NCBI GenBank assembly: GCA_964506905.1
Contig: CAZDNW010000011.1
Span: forward strand, 1-11,053
Direction of reading: 5' to 3'
Length of the DNA: 11,053 nucleotides
DNA from: JALWZX01 sp964506905
Lineage (GTDB): Bacteria; Patescibacteriota; WWE3; 2-01-FULL-39-13
The notes beneath the pieces were generated by a model, which saw only the letters and a list, made by a program, of their open reading frames with translations, made no database searches and was not told the origin of the DNA. The position numbers were made by a program, and so were the translations under genes. This document shows, in pieces, positions 6,135 through 11,053 of the stretch (its first letter is position 1; each line of letters starts with the position of its first letter).

Positions 6135-6407
6135 ATGGCAATAGAAAAAGATAAAAAACAACAAATAATAAAAAATTTTCAAAGAAGCGAAAATGACACA
6201 GGCTCTCCCGAAGTTCAAATTGCATTGTTAACAGAGCGAATAGATGAGTTATCTGCACATTTAAAAGTACACAAAAAAGATACACACTCAAGACGAGGTT
6301 TACTTCAAATGGTAAATAAAAGAAGAAAACTTTTAGATTACCTAAAAAGAACTAAACCAGAATCATATAAAACAGTTGTGAAAGAATTAAATCTAAAAAG
6401 TAAGTAA
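6135..6407 (+). CDS. rpsO: 30S ribosomal protein S15 (uS15)
   Basis: uS15 binds the three-way junction of 16S rRNA helices 20-22 early in 30S assembly and contacts 23S rRNA in an intersubunit bridge. At 90 residues it has the usual length (about 89). Family blocks are all present: DTGSPEVQIALLTERI near residues 21-36, the LSAHLKVHKKDTHSRRGLLQMVNKRRKLLDYL core at about 39-70, and the terminal YKTVVKELNLK. The preceding promoter predicts an almost leaderless mRNA. The classical S15 autoregulation through an mRNA leader fold would then be impossible from this promoter. pnp follows, as in many bacteria, but after a 210-bp structured gap instead of close coupling. Confidence 0.98.
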   Translation: MAIEKDKKQQIIKNFQRSENDTGSPEVQIALLTERIDELSAHLKVHKKDTHSRRGLLQMVNKRRKLLDYLKRTKPESYKTVVKELNLKSK

Positions 6408-6446
6408 GATTAGGTTGATTTTGAGGTTACGGCAAAATACCATTTC

Positions 6447-6542
6447 AATTTCGAATATCAACAAAGTTATTAATAGTAAAGTTATTATTAGAGTAATTTT
6501 TGAAGCGTGGGTGATTCATTCGTAGTTGAATATTCGCAAATT
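6447..6542 (+). promoter_or_regulatory. Alternative long-range pairing in the rpsO-pnp spacer
   Basis: Bases 6447-6462 are complementary to 6525-6542 over 16 pairs, with two single-base bulges (one A near 6529-6530 and C6537). This stem uses the bases that form the apical hairpin (6537-6545) of the pnp leader structure, so the two folds are mutually exclusive, as in a regulatory switch. The AT richness of the region raises the chance of coincidence. Confidence 0.35.
6463..6492 (+). repeat. Two-copy 15-bp tandem repeat
   Basis: AAAGTTATTAATAGT (6463-6477) is followed directly by AAAGTTATTATTAGA (6478-6492), with 13 of 15 positions identical. It lies just before the outer stem of the pnp leader structure. 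It could be a direct-repeat protein site or simple AT-rich slippage. Confidence 0.6.
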
Positions 6543-6602
6543 TTCAGTTGAAAATCTGTAAATACTCGATTACGAATTAACCCTTTTTATTCAAAATTAC
6601 TC
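6491..6602 (+). promoter_or_regulatory. Long multi-stem structure in the pnp 5' leader
   Basis: The outer stem pairs 6491-6504 with 6590-6602 (13 pairs, one bulged T) and ends 15 bases before the pnp ATG. Inside it, GGGT 6509-6512 pairs with ACCC 6580-6583, ATTCGTA 6518-6524 with TACGAAT 6571-6577, and an apical hairpin pairs 6537-6545 with 6550-6558 (one mismatch, AGTT loop). E. coli pnp controls itself through a long leader hairpin cut by RNase III and then degraded by PNPase. The position and shape here suggest an analogous control element, but the E. coli mechanism is only an analogy. Confidence 0.5.
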
Positions 6603-6617
6603 GCCAAAACAAAATAA

Positions 6618-8852
6618 ATGAATACAAAAAAACAAGTGATTGTTAAGAAAGTTATTAACAACACAGAAATAACCATTGAAACTGGCAAGTTAGCCCCGCA
6701 GGCTAATTCGGCAGTTTTATTAACAGTTGGCGAAACATCTGTTTTAGCTACTGTTGTTTCAAAACCAACAACAGAAGTAACAGACTTTTTTCCACTAAGA
6801 GTAGATTACGAAGAAAGATTTTATGCAGGTGGAATAATAGGCGGTTCAAGATTTACCCGTCGAGAAGGTCGCCCCAACGATGAAGCGATTGTAAGTGGAA
6901 GGCTTATAGATCATGCCATTCGACCATTATTTCCAAAAGATTTCATGGACGACACACAATTAATAGTTACTGTTTTGTCATTAGACAGAGAAAATGACCC
7001 CGCAGTGGTTGGATTTTTAGCAGCTACAATTGCATTATCAACAGCGGGAATTCCCTTTAAAGGGCCGTTAGTTCCTTTAAGAGTTCAGAGAATTAATGGT
7101 GAAGTTAATGCGTCATTAGAGTATGCAAATGATTCCGCAGATTTAGATATTATCGCATCCTATCTAAAAAACGGTGAGAAAGTTCAGGCAATAGAAGCTG
7201 AAGGCCACGAAGTCCCGGAGCAAGAAGTTGTAGACGCTATAAAATTTGGTGCTAACAAGTCAAAAGAATATTTTGATTTAATAAATGAATTTACAATTCA
7301 GTGTGATGTTAAAGAAAGAGAATATATTCCTTCTTGGCTAAACAAAGATGCAATAAATGAGATGAAAGAATATGCATGGGAATTTTTAGATAATCTTTAT
7401 GACAACGGTATCTCTTACAAAGACACCGAATATGAAATAAAAGTCACAGAATTTGTATTAAGTTTAGGGGATAAATTTAAAGATAAATATGAACCAAATC
7501 AAATAAGATCATTGGTAGGTGAAGTTCAAAAAGAATGGGTTAGAAATTTGGTTATAAATAAGAATAAAAGATTAGACGGTAGAGGCTTTGATGAACTTAG
7601 AAAATTAAGTGCAGAAGTATCGGTATTACCAAGAGTACACGGTTCAGCACTCTTTAGTAGAGGTTTAACACAAGCTCTTACAGTTGCAACTTTAGCTTCC
7701 CCTTCTCAATCATTATTGATACAAAACATGGAAGATGAAGAAACAAAGTATTACATGCACCATTATAATTTTCCCCCATTTTCTACAGGGGAAGTTGGGC
7801 GTGTTGGTGGTGCAAACAGAAGAGCAATAGGTCACGGAATGCTTGCTCAAAAAGCATTATTACCGGTTTTACCAAACGAAGACGATTTTAAATATGTTAT
7901 TAGATTGGTAAGTGAAATCTTGTCATCTCACGGTTCAACATCTATGGCTGCAACCTGCGGATCATCGCTCGCATTAATGGATGCTGGTGTTCCAATAAAA
8001 TCACATGTTGGGGGAATTGGAGTCGGTTTGTTTGTAGAAAATCCGTATGAAGATCATGATATAGATGACTTTATCTTGTTAACAGATATTGTCGGTATGG
8101 AAGATTTTGCAGGGTATATGGATTTTAAACTAACTGGTACAGAAAAGGGTATGACTGCAATTCAAATGGAACTTAAACTACAAGGTTTACCACTTGGTTT
8201 ATTAGACAAAATGTTTGAACAGTCAAGACGAGCAAGATTAAAGGTCTTAGAAGTTATGAATAATGCTATAAATTCCCCGCGAGGTGAAATAAGTGAATAT
8301 GCACCTAAATTAGAATTTATAACAATTGATAAAGATCAAATTGGACAAGTTATTGGCTCAGGTGGTTCTGTAATAAAAGAAATAATGAAAATCTTTGATG
8401 TAGAAGTTGATATACAAGAAGAGGATGACCATGGGGTTGTTGTAATATCATCTACAAATGCAGAAAACATTGCAAAAGCAAAAAAGTATATCGAAGATAT
8501 GCTTAAAGTACCAGAAGTTGGTGAAGTTTATGAAGGTACCGTAACAAGAGTAGAAGATTATGGTGCTTTTGTGGAAATCCTACCAGGCCAACTAGGTCTA
8601 TTACATGTTTCTGAATATTCTTGCGGATATACTGGTAATATGAACGAAGAACTTAAAATTGGAGATAGGGTTAAAGTAAAAATAATATCAATGGAAGGTG
8701 GTAAAATCTCTGTTTCTAAAAAAGCATTAGAAGATTGTGGTGATCAACCACAGTCAAATGGAAACAGACCTAGATATACCAAGGGTGATCCTAAACCATA
8801 TAACAAGAGCGAAAGACACAGATCAAATAAACCCAAACACAGTTATAGATAA
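6618..8852 (+). CDS. pnp: Polyribonucleotide nucleotidyltransferase (PNPase)
   Basis: PNPase degrades RNA 3' to 5' using phosphate, releasing nucleoside diphosphates, as a homotrimer in the cytoplasm. It has the full family architecture in 744 residues. RNase PH-like domain 1 (about 5-145) has RFTRREGRP. A helical domain follows (about 235-315), then RNase PH-like domain 2 (about 320-540). A KH domain has GSGG at 580-583, an S1 domain covers about 635-705, and a basic Asn/Lys/Arg tail follows. The catalytic half retains FSRGLTQALTVATL and the phosphate-binding region GSTSMAATCGSS (439-450). It also keeps D496, D502 and K504, which by my alignment correspond to E. coli D486, D492 and K494, so it should be active. 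A TAA at 6615-6617, directly before the ATG and in frame, fixes the start. No Shine-Dalgarno or convincing promoter was seen; it may be read from the rpsO promoter through the structured spacer. An intrinsic terminator follows the stop codon. Confidence 0.98.
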   Translation: MNTKKQVIVKKVINNTEITIETGKLAPQANSAVLLTVGETSVLATVVSKPTTEVTDFFPLRVDYEERFYAGGIIGGSRFTRREGRPNDEAIVSGRLIDHAIRPLFPKDFMDDTQLIVTVLSLDRENDPAVVGFLAATIALSTAGIPFKGPLVPLRVQRINGEVNASLEYANDSADLDIIASYLKNGEKVQAIEAEGHEVPEQEVVDAIKFGANKSKEYFDLINEFTIQCDVKEREYIPSWLNKDAINEMKEYAWEFLDNLYDNGISYKDTEYEIKVTEFVLSLGDKFKDKYEPNQIRSLVGEVQKEWVRNLVINKNKRLDGRGFDELRKLSAEVSVLPRVHGSALFSRGLTQALTVATLASPSQSLLIQNMEDEETKYYMHHYNFPPFSTGEVGRVGGANRRAIGHGMLAQKALLPVLPNEDDFKYVIRLVSEILSSHGSTSMAATCGSSLALMDAGVPIKSHVGGIGVGLFVENPYEDHDIDDFILLTDIVGMEDFAGYMDFKLTGTEKGMTAIQMELKLQGLPLGLLDKMFEQSRRARLKVLEVMNNAINSPRGEISEYAPKLEFITIDKDQIGQVIGSGGSVIKEIMKIFDVEVDIQEEDDHGVVVISSTNAENIAKAKKYIEDMLKVPEVGEVYEGTVTRVEDYGAFVEILPGQLGLLHVSEYSCGYTGNMNEELKIGDRVKVKIISMEGGKISVSKKALEDCGDQPQSNGNRPRYTKGDPKPYNKSERHRSNKPKHSYR

Positions 8853-8864
8853 AAGATAACGACA

Positions 8865-8893
8865 AAAAGGGCGGGTAAAACCGCCCTTTTCGT
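8865..8893. terminator. Strong intrinsic terminator after pnp
   Basis: GGGCGG (8869-8874) pairs with CCGCCC (8881-8886) around the loop GTAAAA. AAAA (8865-8868) with TTTT (8887-8890) extends the stem to 10 bp, and further T residues follow. The A tract on the left could let it act on the opposite strand too. It is the strongest terminator in the window and separates pnp from the next gene. Confidence 0.92.
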
Positions 8894-8919
8894 TTGGTAT
8901 ATCCTCTACCGTCGTAATT

Positions 8920-8928
8920 TGCTAAACT
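8920..8928 (+). promoter_or_regulatory. Extended -10 element of the zinc-ribbon gene
   Basis: TGC-TAAACT (8920-8928) is an extended -10 box of the same form as the rpsO one (TGC-TAGAAT). Its predicted start is near 8935, one base before the ATG at 8936, so the mRNA should be leaderless. TATAGT at 8928-8933 overlaps but would place the start inside the gene. No good -35 was found; TTGGTA at 8894-8899 is too far away. Confidence 0.5.
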
Positions 8929-8935
8929 ATAGTAT

Positions 8936-10825
8936 ATGCAAAACCAAAAACTTTGCCCTAATTGTAAAAAACTTGTTAAGGATGAAAAGGTGTGTCCACA
9001 TTGTGGTTTTGTTTTAGATGAGAAAGTTGTAAAACTTGATACAACCGCTGAAGTTCTTACGCCTAATATTTCTAAAGACAGTATAGATGCCGCTTCAATG
9101 GTTGATCCATTAATTTTAAATACCAAAGTAATTGATTCATCAGTAGAAAATGCCATAGATGATGATGTAAAAGAGGTAAAAGTTGAAACAAAAGAAGAAG
9201 TTATTGCCAAAACAGAACAAAAATTAACCAAAGAAAGCGATAAAGAAAAAGATAAGAAAAAAGAAGATGTTTTAGTGGAAGTTACAGGTGCAGTAGTCGC
9301 AACAGAAATTGCTAAGTCCGCAAAAGAAGCCCAAGATAATGTTAAAGAACAAGAAAACAAAAAAGATTCCAAACCAAAAGAAGAAAATGAAGAGTTTGAT
9401 GAGCAAAATATAGATTTGTCTACACCGATAAAAAATAAAGCAGATAATAAAGAAAATTTGAAAAATGAAAAACAAGAAACCCCACAAAAAGATGAAAGCA
9501 AAAAAGAAGAATTGACAAAAAAAGGTGAAAAAGAAAACACAAAGGAAGAAAAAGAAGAAAAAAAACAAGATGAAAAAGACAAAAAGAAAAAATCTAAAGA
9601 TAAAGATAAATCTAAATCTAAAGATAAAGATAAAGATAAAGAAGAGATTCTAGACACACAAAGCGAAGAAGAAAAACCCAAAATAATGACAATATTTGAA
9701 GATTTAATTCCAGATGACTTTCAACCTACTCAAGAGGCGAAACAAAAGACGGCAACGGTTACCAAAAAAGTTGTGCCAGTTATACTAGCGTTAATATTAT
9801 TTTTCATAGCTGCATTTGCATATTATAAATTTTATTACGAAACACCCGATTACATTATTCCCCTGGTTTTATCTACAGAAGACCAACAAGCAATAGATCA
9901 ACAAAAAGTAGCAGACGGACCAGTTATTCCAACTGCGATACTAGCAAGCCGAGAAAAAATATTAGACTTTCAAATTCCACTTCAAGAAGGAAATTTTGAA
10001 AAAGGTAACTTATTAATATTTTCACCTGAAAACATAAACATGTCTGTTCAGTTGTTTAATATAAAAGATTTATTTAACACTTATGTAAAGTCTGATTTAT
10101 TAGAAAACTTACAAAAAGACTACAATATAACCGATGATGATTTATCTGTATACCTTTCAAATGGCTATGCCTTGTTATTTCCCAAAGATAATTTAAAAAC
10201 ATGGGGTTATGTTACAGAAATAAAAGATTTAGATTTTGTAAAAGAAAGAGTTGATAAATTCAACAAAGATCGTGAAAATGAAAATTTTAAGTATAAAGGT
10301 TATTATGCGGAAATCATAGAAATATCAAAAAATAAAGCAAAAGGTTTAAGCGATATTGATTTCGAAAAATTAGAAAAAGAATTAGAAGAAGAAAAAGATG
10401 AGGCGGAAGTAAAAAAAGAAGAAACTCAGACAAAAGATGAAAACAAAAAAGAAGACACAGATAAGAAACAAGCAGAAGAAAAAAACGCGGAGAAAGAAGA
10501 CAAAGAAAACAAAAGCGATTCTAGATATTACCTACTCTTTTCAAATTCGAAAGAATTTTTAGACGAGATGAAAGAATCAACCGAAGGAAACTTGCCAAAT
10601 TTAACAGATAACATATTTTATGTTGACGCAAAAAACGAATTACCAGTAATCGGACAAGTTTTAGTATTTAAACAGTCAAAAGATACATGGAAAAGCTTTA
10701 TAGAATACATAACACCACAAATTGATTATGTTGGATTAAATAGAATACTAGAAAGTATTGATTCTCATGGCGTTGTTGCAATGCCTAAAAACGACAAAAC
10801 AAAATTAATACAATCAGAAGAATAA
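8936..10825 (+). CDS. Zinc-ribbon membrane protein with Lys/Glu-rich linker and exported domain
   Basis: I do not recognise a named family. Residues 7-23 form a zinc ribbon, CPNC (7-10) and CPHC (20-23). A linker of about 230 residues (about 35-260) is mostly Lys, Glu and Asp and probably disordered. One transmembrane helix lies at about 279-301 (VVPVILALILFFIAAFAYY). The exported domain (about 302-629) contains VQLFNIKDLFNTYVKSDLL, LSVYLSNGYALLFP and WGYVTEIKDLDFVKERVDKF. It is interrupted by a second charged segment (about 478-526) before YYLLFSNSKEFLDEMK. The latter blocks weakly recall DUF3352-type surface domains; treat this as a guess. The zinc ribbon should lie in the cytoplasm and the C-terminus outside, a layout frequent in CPR envelope proteins. 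It has its own promoter downstream of the pnp terminator. An in-frame TAG at 8930 makes this the first possible ATG. Confidence 0.8.
   Translation: MQNQKLCPNCKKLVKDEKVCPHCGFVLDEKVVKLDTTAEVLTPNISKDSIDAASMVDPLILNTKVIDSSVENAIDDDVKEVKVETKEEVIAKTEQKLTKESDKEKDKKKEDVLVEVTGAVVATEIAKSAKEAQDNVKEQENKKDSKPKEENEEFDEQNIDLSTPIKNKADNKENLKNEKQETPQKDESKKEELTKKGEKENTKEEKEEKKQDEKDKKKKSKDKDKSKSKDKDKDKEEILDTQSEEEKPKIMTIFEDLIPDDFQPTQEAKQKTATVTKKVVPVILALILFFIAAFAYYKFYYETPDYIIPLVLSTEDQQAIDQQKVADGPVIPTAILASREKILDFQIPLQEGNFEKGNLLIFSPENINMSVQLFNIKDLFNTYVKSDLLENLQKDYNITDDDLSVYLSNGYALLFPKDNLKTWGYVTEIKDLDFVKERVDKFNKDRENENFKYKGYYAEIIEISKNKAKGLSDIDFEKLEKELEEEKDEAEVKKEETQTKDENKKEDTDKKQAEEKNAEKEDKENKSDSRYYLLFSNSKEFLDEMKESTEGNLPNLTDNIFYVDAKNELPVIGQVLVFKQSKDTWKSFIEYITPQIDYVGLNRILESIDSHGVVAMPKNDKTKLIQSEE
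9593..9640 (+). repeat. Hexanucleotide repeat (GATAAA/TCTAAA) inside the zinc-ribbon gene
   Basis: Eight in-frame 6-bp units run TCTAAA, GATAAA x2, TCTAAA x2, GATAAA x3 and encode alternating Asp-Lys and Ser-Lys pairs. Because the unit is a multiple of three, slippage would change linker length without breaking the frame. The two unit types differ at only two bases. Confidence 0.9.
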
Positions 10826-10913
10826 AAACCCAATAAACCACTTTCAAAATCAGACAAAATACCGTAAAATAACAATGCTTGGTGCAGTTGAGAGTTAAAC
10901 CTTCAAGCACAAA

Positions 10914-10956
10914 GTGTATCTTTTGAGTAACCTAAACGGTTCAAAAGATTATACAC
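10914..10956 (+). promoter_or_regulatory. Long hairpin/promoter region directly before the tRNA
   Basis: GTGTAT (10914-10919) pairs with ATACAC (10951-10956), CTTTTGA (10920-10926) with TCAAAAG (10941-10947), and ACC (10930-10932) with GGT (10938-10940). That makes 16 pairs with two 3-base bulges and a TAAAC loop, ending 14 bases before the tRNA. A possible promoter overlaps it: TTGAGT (10923-10928), 18 bp, GATTAT (10947-10952). It may be a promoter that happens to be palindromic, an operator, or an RNA hairpin in a longer precursor. A second weak stem (TGCTTG 10876-10881 with CAAGCA 10904-10909) lies just upstream. The rest of 10826-10913 shows nothing clear. Confidence 0.4.
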
Positions 10957-10970
10957 ACCGCACAAAACGC

Positions 10971-11047
10971 GGGCGAGTAGCTCAACTGGCTAGAGCACCA
11001 AGCTTATACCTTGGAGGTTCCTGGTTCGAGTCCAGGCTCGCCCACCA
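10971..11047 (+). tRNA. tRNA-Ile, anticodon UAU (reads AUA), CCA encoded
   Basis: A complete cloverleaf is visible. The acceptor is GGGCGAG (10971-10977) with CTCGCCC (11037-11043), and the D stem is GCTC/GAGC (10980-10983, 10993-10996). The anticodon stem CCAAG/CTTGG (10998-11002, 11010-11014) carries the loop CTTATAC (11003-11009). The variable region is AGGTT, and the T arm is CCTGG-TTCGAGT-CCAGG (11020-11036). The discriminator is A11044 and CCA is encoded at 11045-11047. With T11004 as the invariant U33, the anticodon is T11005-A11006-T11007, that is UAU, which pairs with the isoleucine codon AUA. Most bacteria instead read AUA with a CAU tRNA modified to lysidine by TilS. Overall similarity to the common tRNA-Ile(GAU) body supports isoleucine identity. 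Confidence 0.93.
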
Positions 11048-11053
11048 TTGAAA

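Noticed and set aside
6408..6446. Possible terminator between rpsO and pnp.
   Set aside because: No GC-rich stem with a following T-run is present just after rpsO; only a weak GGT/ACC pairing was found.
8791..9681. Long minus-strand open frame rich in Ser/Phe/Leu opposite the zinc-ribbon gene and the end of pnp.
   Set aside because: It is the antisense shadow of Lys/Glu-rich and repeat coding on the + strand, spans the pnp terminator, and has no independent signals.
140..10825. No gene ends in TGA (eight TAA, one TAG), which could hint at UGA reassignment as in some CPR groups.
   Set aside because: All nine genes read through without in-frame TGA, Trp is encoded by TGG, and conserved proteins are complete under the standard code. 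TAA bias is expected at this base composition, and nine genes are too few.
10876..10970. Possible T-box riboswitch controlling the tRNA region.
   Set aside because: There is no T-box consensus core and no terminator/antiterminator pair, and T-boxes control synthetase or amino-acid genes rather than tRNAs.

Overview
The window looks like a chromosomal piece of a very AT-rich, reduced-genome bacterium of the Candidate Phyla Radiation (Patescibacteria), possibly the Microgenomates/Dojkabacteria side. The evidence is the NusA and IF2 sequence style, an IF2 with almost no N-terminal domain, very little Shine-Dalgarno sequence, and pilin-like and zinc-ribbon membrane proteins with Lys/Glu-rich low complexity. 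The phylum is inferred from remembered family patterns, not from a search. All nine genes are on the + strand and end in TAA (eight) or TAG (one).

Layout: (1) 1-139, a nusA leader with an extended -10 promoter, a palindrome over the predicted start point and a terminator-like hairpin. (2) 140-3158, nusA and infB, 31 bp apart. infB has the only clear Shine-Dalgarno in the window. (3) 3209-5285, three homologous single-pass membrane proteins with pilin-like ectodomains. The last two are a recent tandem duplicate, about 75% identical by my hand count. (4) 5433-6086, a short DHH-phosphoesterase-like protein whose DHH motif has decayed. (5) 6135-8852, rpsO and pnp, separated by a 210-bp spacer with extensive potential RNA structure, and closed by a strong intrinsic terminator at 8865-8893. 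(6) 8936-10825, a zinc-ribbon, charged-linker, transmembrane and ectodomain protein. (7) 10971-11047, a tRNA with encoded CCA and anticodon UAU, i.e. tRNA-Ile reading AUA, preceded by a long hairpin.

The core is the familiar bacterial nusA-infB-(DHH)-rpsO-pnp neighbourhood: transcription elongation/antitermination, translation initiation, a ribosomal protein and RNA turnover. It lacks the usual ylxR, rbfA, truB and ribF, and a surface-protein cassette sits where rbfA would be expected. Several genes (3209, 3861, 4626, rpsO, 8936) have promoter-like -10 boxes so close to the ATG that leaderless or nearly leaderless mRNAs are predicted.

The best leads are the tRNA-Ile(UAU), which bears on whether this lineage needs TilS/lysidine decoding; the leaderless-promoter pattern; the duplicated pilin-like cassette; the structured pnp leader; and the catalytically decayed DHH protein. 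No mobile element, CRISPR array, rRNA or replication origin was seen.
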